Shown: positions 27,118-36,815 of the stretch, piece by piece | Layout of the letters: the number at the start of each line of letters is the position of its first letter | How positions within the stretch are numbered: position 1 is the stretch's first letter | NCBI GenBank assembly: GCA_947259505.1 | Contig: CAMYLT010000005.1 | Location: 62,001 to 126,000 of the forward strand | Length of the DNA stretch: 64,000 nucleotides | DNA from: an uncultured Porticoccus sp. | Lineage (GTDB): Bacteria > Pseudomonadota > Gammaproteobacteria > Pseudomonadales > Porticoccaceae | Reading direction: 5' to 3' | The notes under the pieces: generated by a model | Told to the model about the DNA's origin: nothing | The model's database searches: none | What the model saw: only the letters and a program-made list of their open reading frames with translations | Position numbers and translations under genes: made by a program

Positions 27118-28332
27118 TCAGCGTTGTCTGAGAGCAGTTTGAATAAATTCACGGATGCGTAGTGCTGCATCGCGGCATTCTTCCTGCGGAGCCACTAGCG
27201 CCATGCGTACCCGGTTTTCGCCAGGGTTGATACCATCAGAATTGCGGGCAAGGTAGCGCCCTGGCAGCACAGTAATATTTTGTTGGGCAAATAGCTCCCG
27301 GGCAAAATCTTCATCATTGCCAACCTTGGCGGGACGGATATCTGCCCAGAAATAAAATCCTGCATCTGGCATTTGCAGCGGTAATATATCGCCAAGAATT
27401 TCCTGGAATATTTGGAATTTCTCTCGGTACAACTCGCGGTTTTCCCGCACATGCGGCTCATCATTCCAGGCGGCGATACTCGCTAGCTGGGTGGGGACTG
27501 GCATGGCGCAGCCGTGATAGGTGCGATAACGCAGAAAAGAGTTGAGGATCTCCGCATCTCCTGCGACAAAACCGGAGCGCAGTCCCGGCAGGTTGGAACG
27601 TTTGGACAGGCTGTGAAATACCACACAGCGGCGATAGTCATTGCGCCCCAGTTCGGCACAGGCCTGCAGCAGTCCTGGGGGTGGGTTGGCTTCATCTGGG
27701 TAGATTTCTGAGTAACATTCGTCGCTGGCAATGATGAAATCGTAGCGATCTGCCAAGGCGATCAGCGCCTGTAGAGTGGGGATGTCCGCGACTGCGCCCG
27801 TCGGGTTGCCGGGGCTGCACAGATAGAGCAATTGGCAGCGCTGCCAGGTCTCTTCCGACACCGCGGCAAAGTCGGGAGCAAAGTCCGTTTCCTCGGTACA
27901 GTTGAGAAACTGTAACTCCGCACCGGCAAGCAATGCTGCCCCTTCATATATTTGGTAGAAGGGATTGGGGCTCAATACCAATGGATCGTTGGTGCGATTG
28001 ACCACAGCCTGCGCAAAGGCAAACAATGCTTCACGAGTGCCATTTACTGGCAGAACCTGGGTCTCCGCATCCACGGCTGTCAACTTGAAGCGTTGGCACA
28101 GCCAGTCGGAAATGGCTTTTCTCAGCTCAGGAATACCTTTGGTTAACGGGTAGGCAGACAACTTTTCCAGCGACGCCATCAACACTTGCTTCACAAACGG
28201 CGGGGCTGGGTGTTTGGGTTCGCCGATGGACAGCGCGATATGGCTCAAGTGCTCGGGCGGCACAAGCCCATTTTTCAGGGCGTTGAGCTTTTCAAATGGG
28301 TAGGGGTGCAGTTTGTCGAGGTCTGTGTTCAT
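27118..28332 (-). CDS. dapC: Succinyldiaminopimelate transaminase
   Basis: A 404-residue class I/II PLP aminotransferase. LSIGEPKHPAPPFVKQ, VLSPNPFYQIYEGAA, the PLP lysine in HSLSKRSNLPGLRSGF and the late arginine in NRVRMALV are as in proteobacterial DapC. It aminates N-succinyl-2-amino-6-ketopimelate with glutamate. The ATG at 28332 gives the usual N-terminus MNTDLDKLHPYPFEKL. It follows glnD by 46 bases, as in pseudomonads. Confidence 0.93.
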   Translation of the reverse strand: MNTDLDKLHPYPFEKLNALKNGLVPPEHLSHIALSIGEPKHPAPPFVKQVLMASLEKLSAYPLTKGIPELRKAISDWLCQRFKLTAVDAETQVLPVNGTREALFAFAQAVVNRTNDPLVLSPNPFYQIYEGAALLAGAELQFLNCTEETDFAPDFAAVSEETWQRCQLLYLCSPGNPTGAVADIPTLQALIALADRYDFIIASDECYSEIYPDEANPPPGLLQACAELGRNDYRRCVVFHSLSKRSNLPGLRSGFVAGDAEILNSFLRYRTYHGCAMPVPTQLASIAAWNDEPHVRENRELYREKFQIFQEILGDILPLQMPDAGFYFWADIRPAKVGNDEDFARELFAQQNITVLPGRYLARNSDGINPGENRVRMALVAPQEECRDAALRIREFIQTALRQR

Positions 28333-28378
28333 TGCATTCGCTATCTTTTTTGGGGACAAAAGCGTTTTGTCCTCAGGT

Positions 28379-31093
28379 CTATTGCCAGAGTTTCATGCGT
28401 TGTAGCGGCGCACCTTCGACATCCTCTTTGTTGCGTGCATCCAGTTCCTTGCAGATCGTGTCACGCAATTCCTCACAGAAAGCGGCATCGCTAAGTGGTC
28501 GGTAATTCATGTCGACCAGATAGAAAACGTCTTCAACCCGCTCGCCAAGCGTGGCAATTTTGGCACTCAACAGACGTAGTTCGAAGCGCATAAAAATTCG
28601 TCCAAGATGTGCCAGCAGTCCAGGGCGATCAGGTGTAATGACTTCGAGAATGGTGGCGCTCTTCTCTATGTCGTTGCTGATACGGGCAATGGTGCGCAGA
28701 GTGAACTGTTTGAGGTGGCGAGGAGTACGACGTTGTACCTTGAACATGTCCGGGGAGGGATTTTTCAAGGCATCTGACAGGGTGCGTTGAATTTTCGCCA
28801 GCATCTCGGTGTTGTGGCCAAAGGGCTGGTTGTTTTCATCCAGAACATAGAACGTATCAAACGTGTGGCCTTCGGTGTCGCGGTGAAGGCGTGCATCCAT
28901 AATATTCATTTGCAGGTGATCGAGGGTCGCTGCAGTGGTTGGGAATACGTTGTCGATGCCCTTGGTGTGAATGAATATCTGGGTAGCGATGGGTATTTCA
29001 ACGCCGGCATTCTGGATCAAAATCACCGGATCACTGTTATCGCCCCGTTTAGCGATGGCTGCAGTATAGGTGGCAATGTCTTCGGCTTTTTCACGCAGGA
29101 AAAATTCATCGTCCACGTTGCCCCATATTTCCAAGGCCCTGGGCTGGGTAATGCCGTAACGAGCCAGTGTTTCAAGGGCAGCCAGTTTGGTGCTCTCTAC
29201 CCAGGCATTCCTGTCGAAGGGGTTTTCAAGACCACGTTGCAGCGCACGCTTGGTTTCGGAATAAAGCTGGCGCATCAGGGATGCTTTCCAGCTGTTCCAC
29301 AGAGTGGGATTCGTCGCGGTAATATCGGCTACCGTCAAGACAAACAGATAGTCCAGATGCAACTGATTGCCTATCAGTTTGGCAAACTTGTAGATCACGT
29401 CGGGGTCTGCAATATCGGCGCGCTGCGAGGTATTGGACATGATCAAATGGTGTTCTACCAGCCAGGATATCAGGCGCGTTTCTTCAATGCTGAACCCATG
29501 GCGTCGGCAAAAGTCCTCGGCATCGTGCGCCCCCAGTGCTGAGTGATCACCACCTCTACCCTTGGCGATATCGTGATAAAGGCCTGCAACAAAAACCAGT
29601 TCCGGTTTGGGCAGGTTTTTATAAATGTGCGAGCAGAGCGGATACCTGTCAGCCATTTCCGGGCGGTCGAGTACCCGCATGTTCTTGATTAATTGTAGCG
29701 TGTGAGCATCTACCGGATAGCGGTGGAACAGGTCGTGCTGTGTCTGGCCGATGATACGTCCGAATTCCGGCAGGTAACGGCCAAGAATGCCGTAACGGGT
29801 CATCCGCTGCAGTTGGGTGCTCATATTGTGAGGGCAGCGTAACAGGCGTAGAAACAGCGCTTTATTTTGGGGTTCGTTGCGAAAGTCGTCGCCGATCAGT
29901 TTACGGTGTTGGCGAATCTGGCGAATGGTGGCGGCGCGAATACCCACAAGTTTTTCGTTTTCGCCCAGCAAGCAAAAAATTTCCAGCAGGGCAGATGGGT
30001 GTTTGGCAAAAACATATTCGCCCACAGTTTCGATGTGCTTGTCTCGTACCTGGAAGCGCTCATTGAGTGCATAGACGTTTTTCGCTTTGTCCTTTCTGAG
30101 GATTACCTCATCCAGGTATTGCAGCATGACATCGTTTAGTTCTCTCATTGAGAGAACGACCTGATAGTAATGTTGCATGAATTTTTCGACGCCCAGGCGT
30201 TCTTCGCTGTCGTGGTAACCGAACATGGTTGCCAGTTTGCGCTGGTAGTCAAACATCATGCGTTCTTCGGGTCGCTCAGCTAGAAGATGCAACCCGTAGC
30301 GCACTTTCCACAGAAATGCCTCGCCACGCTTCAGTTGCAAAAATTCTTCGGCATTCAGAAATTCCTTGCCCACCAGCTGATCAATGGATTCAACATTAAA
30401 GTGACGCTTTGCGACCCAATTGATCATCTGGATATCGCGCAAACCGCCGGGGGCTTCCTTGACGTTGGGTTCCAGGTTGTATTCGGTGTTGCCGTGTTTC
30501 TGGTGTCGCTCGATTTGTTCGTCTAGCTTGGCGCGAAAAAAAGCCTTATCCGACCAGATCTTTTTGGGTCCGGTTTTCTTGATCATTGCCTGACGTAGAC
30601 GCTCATCGCCTGCAATGGTGCGAGTCTCCATCAGGTTGGTGACCACGGTGATGTCGATTTTTGCCTCGGCCACGCACTGAGACAGCGTGCGGACACTGTG
30701 GCCAATTTTTAGCTGAATATCCCAAAGGAAGGTCAGGAATGCCTCAATATTTTTCTGGTGACGGCGAGGGTTGCCCCAGCGAATCAACAGCATCAGGTCG
30801 ATGTCGGATTGAGGGTGCAGTTCGCCGCGACCATAGCCGCCAACAGCCAGCAGGCAGATATTTTTGCTCCAACTGAAGCGATTCCAGGCGTGACGCAACA
30901 TCATATCCATGAACAGGGCGCGATCGTGGATGATATTGGCGGTCTGCTCGCCTTCGTGAAAACGCGCGTTAAAGTGCAGATTTGCCGCACCAATGGCGTT
31001 CTTGAACACGTGAATGGGGTTGCGGGTCGCCAAATCTTCGCGGAAGCGGCGCTCGTCAAAGAACAGCAGGGGTTTTGCCTCTTCGTTTATCAA
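28379..31093 (-). CDS. glnD: [Protein-PII] uridylyltransferase / uridylyl-removing enzyme
   Basis: A 904-residue nitrogen sensor. The nucleotidyltransferase motif GGYGRGELHPQSDIDL is at about 85-100, the HD domain with HDIAKGRGGDHS is near residue 510, and two ACT domains fill the C-terminus (EVITPDRPGLLAHLGRIF in the second). It uridylylates PII when glutamine is low. The start is TTG, overlapping the map stop by 3-4 bases, so translation is probably coupled. No in-frame ATG comes before residue 62, which supports the TTG. Confidence 0.96.
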   Translation of the reverse strand: MINEEAKPLLFFDERRFREDLATRNPIHVFKNAIGAANLHFNARFHEGEQTANIIHDRALFMDMMLRHAWNRFSWSKNICLLAVGGYGRGELHPQSDIDLMLLIRWGNPRRHQKNIEAFLTFLWDIQLKIGHSVRTLSQCVAEAKIDITVVTNLMETRTIAGDERLRQAMIKKTGPKKIWSDKAFFRAKLDEQIERHQKHGNTEYNLEPNVKEAPGGLRDIQMINWVAKRHFNVESIDQLVGKEFLNAEEFLQLKRGEAFLWKVRYGLHLLAERPEERMMFDYQRKLATMFGYHDSEERLGVEKFMQHYYQVVLSMRELNDVMLQYLDEVILRKDKAKNVYALNERFQVRDKHIETVGEYVFAKHPSALLEIFCLLGENEKLVGIRAATIRQIRQHRKLIGDDFRNEPQNKALFLRLLRCPHNMSTQLQRMTRYGILGRYLPEFGRIIGQTQHDLFHRYPVDAHTLQLIKNMRVLDRPEMADRYPLCSHIYKNLPKPELVFVAGLYHDIAKGRGGDHSALGAHDAEDFCRRHGFSIEETRLISWLVEHHLIMSNTSQRADIADPDVIYKFAKLIGNQLHLDYLFVLTVADITATNPTLWNSWKASLMRQLYSETKRALQRGLENPFDRNAWVESTKLAALETLARYGITQPRALEIWGNVDDEFFLREKAEDIATYTAAIAKRGDNSDPVILIQNAGVEIPIATQIFIHTKGIDNVFPTTAATLDHLQMNIMDARLHRDTEGHTFDTFYVLDENNQPFGHNTEMLAKIQRTLSDALKNPSPDMFKVQRRTPRHLKQFTLRTIARISNDIEKSATILEVITPDRPGLLAHLGRIFMRFELRLLSAKIATLGERVEDVFYLVDMNYRPLSDAAFCEELRDTICKELDARNKEDVEGAPLQRMKLWQ

Positions 31094-31860
31094 AATTGTT
31101 CATCCTTACGGGCGGTAAGCACTTCGACGCCGTCTGCTGTCACGGCCAGGGTGTGTTCCCACTGTGCTGAGAGGCGACCATCTTTTGTTTCGACAGTCCA
31201 GCCGTCTTTTTTGAGTTTGGTGTGGTATTTGCCGGCATTTATCATGGGCTCAATGGTGAAGGTCATGCCTTCTTTTAGAACCAGGCCGGTGTCGGGTTTG
31301 CCAAAATGGAGTACCTGTGGATCCTGATGGAATTCTGTTCCTATGCCGTGGCCACAGTAGTCTCGTACGACACTGTAAAAGTGGCTTTCTGCGTGTTGCT
31401 GGATGATATGACCGATGTCGCCCAGGCGTGCGCCAGGGCGAACAACGCTTATGCCTTTGTAGAGGCATTCCTGGGCGACCTGACACAGTCGCTGGGCGTG
31501 CTCCGGCGCATTGCCAACACAGAACATCTGGCTAGTGTCCCCATAATAGCCATCCTTGATTACGGTAATGTCGAGGTTAACAATATCGCCATCTTTCAAT
31601 TTCTTTTTTTCAGAGGGAATGCCGTGACAGACCACCTGATTGACCGAGCTGCAGATGGATTTCGGGAATCCGCGGTAATTGAGCGGCGCCGGGATGCACT
31701 GCTGTTCGTTGACCATGTAGTCGTGGCAGATCTTGTCGAGTTCCCCGGTGGTCACACCTGGGACGACATAAGGGGCTATCATTTCAAGTACGTCGGCCGC
31801 CAGCCTGCCGGCAATGCGCATTTTTTCAATTTCGGCTGCGGTTTTGATGTTGACTGCCAT
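31090..31860 (-). CDS. map: Methionine aminopeptidase, type I
   Basis: A 256-residue type I enzyme. Metal ligands are visible in NLDITVIKDGYYGDTSQMF (two Asp), YCGHGIGTEFHQDP (His), TIEPMI (Glu) and QWEHTLAVT (Glu). It removes the N-terminal methionine from new proteins. The ATG at 31860 (MAVNIKTAAEIEKMR) matches the family start; 25 further open codons upstream do not. It is divergent from rpsB, the common gammaproteobacterial arrangement. Confidence 0.96.
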   Translation of the reverse strand: MAVNIKTAAEIEKMRIAGRLAADVLEMIAPYVVPGVTTGELDKICHDYMVNEQQCIPAPLNYRGFPKSICSSVNQVVCHGIPSEKKKLKDGDIVNLDITVIKDGYYGDTSQMFCVGNAPEHAQRLCQVAQECLYKGISVVRPGARLGDIGHIIQQHAESHFYSVVRDYCGHGIGTEFHQDPQVLHFGKPDTGLVLKEGMTFTIEPMINAGKYHTKLKKDGWTVETKDGRLSAQWEHTLAVTADGVEVLTARKDEQF

Positions 31861-31949
31861 AGTGTTGGTTCCAACTACAAGGGTAAAAACGGGCCATTGT
31901 AACGGATTGTCAGAGGTAGTGGCATCCGTCGCCAAGGAGTGATTTTCAC

Positions 31950-31978
31950 TTCAATAAAAGCTGCTGGTGTGGTATAAA
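31950..31978 (+). promoter_or_regulatory. Candidate rpsB promoter with GC-rich discriminator
   Basis: TATAAA (31973-31978) with TTCAAT 17 bases upstream, followed by GCGCACCGC. A GC-rich stretch right after the -10 is typical of growth-rate and ppGpp-controlled ribosomal promoters. Confidence 0.5.
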
Positions 31979-31984
31979 GCGCAC

Positions 31985-32118
31985 CGCTTTGAGGCGGTCC
32001 GCCACATAGCAATACGTAAATTTAACGACACACACGTACCGTCACACTTGTCTGGGTGCCCCATAGCGGGTTGATGGGTGGGGTATGTGGAGGTTTAACC
32101 CTTAATGAGGAAATCAAA
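31985..32118 (+). promoter_or_regulatory. rpsB leader, candidate S2 autoregulatory region
   Basis: About 130 untranslated bases precede rpsB. TGCCCCA (32057-32063) pairs with TGGGGTA (32079-32085) around a 15-base loop, and a purine-rich GGAGGTTTAACCC block follows directly before the ribosome site. Control of rpsB-tsf by S2 through the leader is established in Escherichia coli; that this leader works alike is inferred. Confidence 0.45.
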
Positions 32119-32871
32119 ATGGCAAGTGTAAGCATGCGTGACATGTTGTCGGCTGGTGTGCATTTCGGTCACCAGACCCGCTTCTGGAATCCCAAAATGG
32201 ATCAATACATTTTTGGGGCTCGTAACAAAATCCATATTCTCAACCTGGAATACACCGTTCCCGCATTCAATGATGCGCTGGAAATCGTTCGCCAGGTAGC
32301 CGCCAATGGCAACAAAGTCTTGATGGTTGGCACCAAGCGTGCTGCTCAGAAGGCGATTGCTGAACAGGCGCAACGCGCTGGTATGCCCTTTGTGAGTCAT
32401 CGTTGGCTCGGCGGCATGCTGACCAATTACAAAACCATCCGCGCTTCAATCCGCCGCTATCGCGAGCTGGAAACCCAAAGCCAGGACGGTACGTTTGAAA
32501 AACTGACTAAAAAAGAAGCATTGATGAGAGCTCGTCTGATGGAGAAGCTCGACCGCTCCATCGGTGGTATCAAAGATATGGGCGGCCTGCCTGATATGCT
32601 GTTTGTTATCGACGTGGATCACGAGCGTATCGCCATTCAGGAAGCTAACAAGCTTGGTATTCCTGTGATCGGTGTTGTGGATACCAATAGCAACCCCGAG
32701 GGTGTTGACTATGTTATCCCGGGTAATGACGATGCGATTCGCGCTATCAAGCTGTATACCACAGCCATTGCTGATGCCATTCTTGAGGGCAAGTCACAGT
32801 CCGGTACTACCCCGAACAAAGATGAATTTGTTGAGGTGGTAGAAGGCGACAGCGAAGCTGCAGCCGAGTAA
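32119..32871 (+). CDS. rpsB: 30S ribosomal protein S2
   Basis: A 250-residue S2 protein opening [20 protein letters not shown], with [15 protein letters not shown] and [20 protein letters not shown]. The open frame extends 21 codons upstream, but GAGGAA 6-7 bases before the ATG at 32119 and the family N-terminus fix the start. It is the first gene of the long plus-strand core block and is paired with tsf. Confidence 0.98.
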   Translation: MASVSMRDMLSAGVHFGHQTRFWNPKMDQYIFGARNKIHILNLEYTVPAFNDALEIVRQVAANGNKVLMVGTKRAAQKAIAEQAQRAGMPFVSHRWLGGMLTNYKTIRASIRRYRELETQSQDGTFEKLTKKEALMRARLMEKLDRSIGGIKDMGGLPDMLFVIDVDHERIAIQEANKLGIPVIGVVDTNSNPEGVDYVIPGNDDAIRAIKLYTTAIADAILEGKSQSGTTPNKDEFVEVVEGDSEAAAE

Positions 32872-32909
32872 CCATCCACAGCACATCTCTGTGGGTGTCA
32901 TTGAAGTCA

Positions 32910-32932
32910 AAAGGGGGCGATGCCCCCTTTTT
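32910..32932 (+). terminator. Attenuator/terminator hairpin between rpsB and tsf
   Basis: AAAGGGGGC and GCCCCCTTT pair around GAT, followed by a T-run. It is a strong intrinsic terminator shape 39 bases after rpsB and would let tsf be expressed at a lower level by partial read-through. Confidence 0.8.
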
Positions 32933-32967
32933 TCCAGCTAAACAGAACGATCGAGAGGAATTCACAG

Positions 32968-33831
32968 ATGGCAGCAATCTCTGCATCTCTGGTAAAAGAA
33001 CTGCGCGACCGCACCGGCCTCGGCATGATGGAATGCAAGAAGGCCTTGGTTGAGTCTGATGGCGACATCGAAAAAGCGATTGATGATCTGCGCAAATCCA
33101 GTGGTCTGAAGGCCGCGAAAAAAGCTGGTCGCATCGCTGCTGAAGGCGTGGTCGCAGTTAAAGTGGCCGCGGACAATAACTACGGTGTGCTGGTGGAAGT
33201 GAACAGTGAAACTGATTTTGTGGCTCGGGATGATGGCTTCATGGCGTTTGTGAATGCCGTGGTAGAAAAAGCCTTTAACGAGAAGCAGTCCGATTCTGCG
33301 GCCCTGGCTGCTGACATGGAAGAAGCTCGCCAGGCACTGGTACAAAAAATTGGTGAGAATATTACTGTGCGCCGTGTAGTACTGGTAGAAGCGCCGATGG
33401 TGGGTAGCTACGTACATAGCAATAACCGTATTGCTGTACTCACTGCACTGACCGCTGGCGATGCCGAATTGGCCAAAGATGTTGCCATGCATGTGGCGGC
33501 AGTTAACCCTCAAGTGGTTAACCCTGAAGATATGCCGGAAGAACTGTTGATCAAAGAGCGCGAGATTTTCTCTGTGCAGGCCCGCGAAAGTGGCAAGCCA
33601 GAAGAAATCATTGAGAAAATGATCGACGGTCGTATCAACAAATTCCTGGCCGAGTCCAGTCTGGTTGCTCAACCGTTCGTTAAGGACCCAGAAATCAAAG
33701 TGGGTAAGCTGGTCAAGAATGCCGGTGCCGACGTGTTGTCATTCATCCGCTTTGAAGTGGGCGAGGGTATTGAGAAAGAAGAAGTAGATTTTGCCGCTGA
33801 GGTGGCGGCTCAGGTCGGCGCAGCCAAATGA
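32968..33831 (+). CDS. tsf: Elongation factor Ts
   Basis: A 287-residue EF-Ts. [20 protein letters not shown] (N-terminal domain) and [15 protein letters not shown] (core) are diagnostic. It exchanges GDP for GTP on EF-Tu. The ATG at 32968 has GAGAGGA about 8 bases upstream; the frame is open 16 codons further but crosses the terminator hairpin. Confidence 0.98.
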   Translation: MAAISASLVKELRDRTGLGMMECKKALVESDGDIEKAIDDLRKSSGLKAAKKAGRIAAEGVVAVKVAADNNYGVLVEVNSETDFVARDDGFMAFVNAVVEKAFNEKQSDSAALAADMEEARQALVQKIGENITVRRVVLVEAPMVGSYVHSNNRIAVLTALTAGDAELAKDVAMHVAAVNPQVVNPEDMPEELLIKEREIFSVQARESGKPEEIIEKMIDGRINKFLAESSLVAQPFVKDPEIKVGKLVKNAGADVLSFIRFEVGEGIEKEEVDFAAEVAAQVGAAK

Positions 33832-33838
33832 CCAGAAG

Positions 33839-33858
33839 ACGGGGGCTGCGGCCCCCGT
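33839..33858 (+). terminator. Terminator-like hairpin after tsf
   Basis: ACGGGGGC and GCCCCCGT form a perfect 8-bp stem with a 4-base loop, 8 bases after the tsf stop. The tail TATTATATA is AT-rich but not a pure T-run. Confidence 0.65.
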
Positions 33859-33903
33859 TATTATATACACCGAAATTATTTCCCCCTCCGGAGTACCTAT
33901 TAC

Positions 33904-34641
33904 ATGCCAGGTATAAAAGATAAAAAGTACAAACGGATTCTGCTCAAGTTAAGCGGCGAAGAGTTAATGGGTGAAGAGGGCTTTGGTATCGACCCCAAAG
34001 TACTTGACCGCATGGCGCTTGAGATTGGTCAGTTGGTTGGTATCGGTGTTCAGGTGGGGTTGGTTATAGGTGGCGGCAACTTGTTTCGCGGTGCCGCACT
34101 ACATGCTGTCGGTATGGAGCGGGTCACTGGTGACCACATGGGCATGTTGGCGACCATGATGAATGGCTTGGCCATGCGCGATGCTTTGGATCGAAATAAT
34201 ATCTCAGCGCGGGTCATGTCAGCGATTCCCATGAGCGGTGTGGTGGAACACTATGATCGCCGCACGGCTGTTCGCTATCTGGCTGCTGGTGACGTGGTGA
34301 TCTTCTCCGCCGGAACGGGCAATCCCTTTTTTACTACGGATTCCGCCGCCTGTCTGAGAGGTATTGAGGTGGGGGCTGAGATCGTCCTGAAGGCGACTAA
34401 AGTTGACGGTGTATACTCTGCCGACCCGATGAAAGATCCTAATGCGACAATGTATTCGAGGCTGACTTACGATGATGCCCTACAGCAAAAGCTGGGGGTT
34501 ATGGATTTGACAGCTATCTGCCTGTGTCGTGAGCACGACATGCCGTTAAGGGTGTTTCGTATGTCGAAGCCCGGAGCCCTGCTCAATATTGTGGTTGGCG
34601 GAGATGAGGGTACCCTGATCGAGGAGAGTTTTGATGATTGA
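33904..34641 (+). CDS. pyrH: Uridylate kinase
   Basis: A 245-residue amino-acid-kinase-fold UMP kinase. [44 protein letters not shown] and [11 protein letters not shown] are family blocks. It makes UDP for RNA, CTP (see pyrG) and envelope sugars. It overlaps frr by 8 bases. Confidence 0.97.
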   Translation: MPGIKDKKYKRILLKLSGEELMGEEGFGIDPKVLDRMALEIGQLVGIGVQVGLVIGGGNLFRGAALHAVGMERVTGDHMGMLATMMNGLAMRDALDRNNISARVMSAIPMSGVVEHYDRRTAVRYLAAGDVVIFSAGTGNPFFTTDSAACLRGIEVGAEIVLKATKVDGVYSADPMKDPNATMYSRLTYDDALQQKLGVMDLTAICLCREHDMPLRVFRMSKPGALLNIVVGGDEGTLIEESFDD

Positions 34642-35191
34642 AGACCTAAAACAAGATGCAGAACAGCGCATGGCCAAGAGCATTGAAGCACTCGGACACG
34701 CCTTTAACAAAATTCGTACAGGCAGGGCCCATCCCAGTTTGCTGGATGGTCTGATGGTTTCTTATTACGGCTCGGATATGCCTCTCAACCAAGTAGGAAA
34801 TGTCAATGTGCTGGATGCCCGCACACTGTCCATTTCGGTGTGGGAAAAGAGCATGGTGCCTGAGGTTGAGAAGGCCATCATGAAGTCTGACCTCGGTTTG
34901 AATCCTGTAACGACGGGCGAATTGATCCGTGTGCCAATGCCGGCTCTAACTGAAGAGACTCGCAAGGGCTTTATCAAACAAGCCAAGTCAGAAGCGGAAA
35001 ATGCCCGCATTGCTATCCGTAACATCCGCCGTGATGTACTTTCGGACATCAAAGATCTACTTAAGGAAAAGGAAATCAGTGAGGATGACGAGCGTCGCGC
35101 CGGGGAAAATATCCAGAAAATTACCGACAAGTACATTCAGCAGGTTGATAAAGCGCTGTCCGTCAAAGAAGTGGATTTGATGGAGATCTGA
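34634..35191 (+). CDS. frr: Ribosome recycling factor
   Basis: A 185-residue [20 protein letters not shown] and [13 protein letters not shown] are typical. It splits post-termination ribosomes with EF-G. The ATG at 34634 overlaps the pyrH end, with GAGGAGAG as ribosome site inside pyrH. Confidence 0.97.
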   Translation: MIEDLKQDAEQRMAKSIEALGHAFNKIRTGRAHPSLLDGLMVSYYGSDMPLNQVGNVNVLDARTLSISVWEKSMVPEVEKAIMKSDLGLNPVTTGELIRVPMPALTEETRKGFIKQAKSEAENARIAIRNIRRDVLSDIKDLLKEKEISEDDERRAGENIQKITDKYIQQVDKALSVKEVDLMEI

Positions 35192-35218
35192 TCCCGTTTG
35201 TTGGAAAGTCGCAATACC

Positions 35219-35977
35219 ATGAGCCAATCACCGGACGAACCTGCGCAACCCCATCCACTGCGTCATGTGGCTATCATCATGGATGGCAACAACCGCTGGG
35301 CTACTGAACGTGGCCTTTCTGGTACTGCAGGCCATGAAGTTGGTGTGGAGCGGGTCAGGGATATACTTGACGCCTGCCAGCGGCACAATATTGAGGTCAT
35401 CACTCTTTTTGCGTTCAGCAGCGAGAATTGGAAGCGTCCGGAGCTGGAAGTCAGGGCTCTGATGTCATTGCTTGGCTCGTACTTGCGTAAGGAAGTCCCC
35501 CAGTTGGTAGAGCGGCGCATCAGCCTAAAATTCATTGGTCGTCGTGATCATTTTAGTGACAAATTGAAAGCGCTGATCGTCGATAGTGAGGCTGCCACGG
35601 CAGGTGGCCAGCATACCCTCGTTTTGGCAGTGGACTACGGCGGCCGCTGGGAGATTACCGAAGCGGCACGCAATCTTGCGCGTCAGGTACAGATAGGTCG
35701 CCTCCGTCCGGAAGAAATCACCGAACAACTGATGCAGCAGCAAATGTGTCTCAAGGATTTGCCTCCACCGGATCTCTGTATTCGTACAGCGGGCGAACAG
35801 CGCATCAGCAATTTTCTACTGTGGCATATGGCATACACAGAGTTTTACTTCGCTGACTGTTACTGGCCAGATTTTGATGGCGCAGCCTTTGATCTGGCTA
35901 TAGAGAACTATTGCCAGCGCCAGCGTCGCTTTGGTATGCGTGCGAAGCAACTCGAGGAGCGCAGCCGACGTGCTTAG
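35219..35977 (+). CDS. uppS: Undecaprenyl diphosphate synthase
   Basis: A 252-residue cis-prenyltransferase. The catalytic aspartate is Asp22 in IIMDGNNRWA, with FAFSSENWKRP and the C-terminal RTAGEQRISNFLLWHMAYTE. It makes the C55 lipid carrier for peptidoglycan and O-antigen from isoprenoid units. The ATG at 35219 gives the family start; it ends 8 bases into cdsA. Confidence 0.96.
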   Translation: MSQSPDEPAQPHPLRHVAIIMDGNNRWATERGLSGTAGHEVGVERVRDILDACQRHNIEVITLFAFSSENWKRPELEVRALMSLLGSYLRKEVPQLVERRISLKFIGRRDHFSDKLKALIVDSEAATAGGQHTLVLAVDYGGRWEITEAARNLARQVQIGRLRPEEITEQLMQQQMCLKDLPPPDLCIRTAGEQRISNFLLWHMAYTEFYFADCYWPDFDGAAFDLAIENYCQRQRRFGMRAKQLEERSRRA

Positions 35978-36812
35978 AGAACGAATTATTACAGCGCTGA
36001 TCATGGTGGCGTTGTTTCTGGCCGCGCTATTTCTACTCAGTCCATTTGGCTTTTCGCTGGTGATGGGGCTGGTTGTGGTCTATGCCGCCTGGGAGTGGTC
36101 TGACCTGTCCGGGTTATCTCAACCGTTACTGAGGCTGGGGTATGTTGTTGCAGTAGCGGGATTACTGCTGGCGGCAGCACTTTATTTAGGGTTCTCGGCG
36201 AATGCCAAGCCATTGTCAGATCAAGGGCATTCTCTATTGGTTGCAACCGCCCCGTGGTGGGCTGTGGCGTTGCTCTGGGTTCAGGGTTACCCCTCCAGTG
36301 CCATTTTGTGGGGTTCTCGCACTGTGCGCGCTGTCATGGGCATGTTGGTTTTAATACCCACATGGGTGGCCGCCGTACTCTTGATTCATGGTGACAATGG
36401 TTCCTGGATGATTTTGCTGGTGGTGGCGATTGTTGCTCTGGCGGATATCGGTGCTTACTTTAGCGGGCGCCGATTTGGTCGTCACAGCCTGGCGTCGAGT
36501 GTCAGTCCGAAAAAAACGCTGGAAGGGTTGCTCGGTGGCGTGCTAGCCAATGTGGCATTGGTGGTGATTCTGGGCCTCTGGTTGCAGCTTCCTGTTCGTC
36601 AATGGGCACTGTTTGGTTGTGTGGTGATGGTCACCACATTGGTGTCGGTGCTGGGTGATTTACTTGAGAGTATGGTCAAGCGGCACAGAGGCATCAAAGA
36701 TAGCGGAAATATCTTGCCTGGACATGGCGGGGTGCTAGATCGGATAGATAGCCTGACAGCTGCACTACCTGTTTTTGCCCTTATTTTTTTCTCTAGCGGG
36801 CTGCAGTTTTAA
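35970..36812 (+). CDS. cdsA: Phosphatidate cytidylyltransferase
   Basis: A 280-residue polytopic inner-membrane enzyme from the GTG at 35970, overlapping uppS by 8 bases, with GAGGAG upstream. The CDS signature is at the C-terminal end, KRHRGIKDSGNILPGHGG plus LDRIDS. It makes CDP-diacylglycerol from phosphatidate and CTP. Confidence 0.95.
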   Translation: MLRERIITALIMVALFLAALFLLSPFGFSLVMGLVVVYAAWEWSDLSGLSQPLLRLGYVVAVAGLLLAAALYLGFSANAKPLSDQGHSLLVATAPWWAVALLWVQGYPSSAILWGSRTVRAVMGMLVLIPTWVAAVLLIHGDNGSWMILLVVAIVALADIGAYFSGRRFGRHSLASSVSPKKTLEGLLGGVLANVALVVILGLWLQLPVRQWALFGCVVMVTTLVSVLGDLLESMVKRHRGIKDSGNILPGHGGVLDRIDSLTAALPVFALIFFSSGLQF

Positions 36813-36815
36813 ATC

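Noticed and set aside
28787..29542. Long open frame on the plus strand opposite glnD
   Set aside because: glnD is complete with all domains; the opposite frame has no ribosome site or recognisable motif.
30758..31902. Two open frames on the plus strand opposite glnD and map
   Set aside because: Both are antisense to well-conserved genes and resemble no family known to me.
32962..33672. Long open frame on the minus strand opposite tsf
   Set aside because: It is antisense to EF-Ts and rich in His/Phe from reverse reading of Lys/Glu codons, a common artefact.
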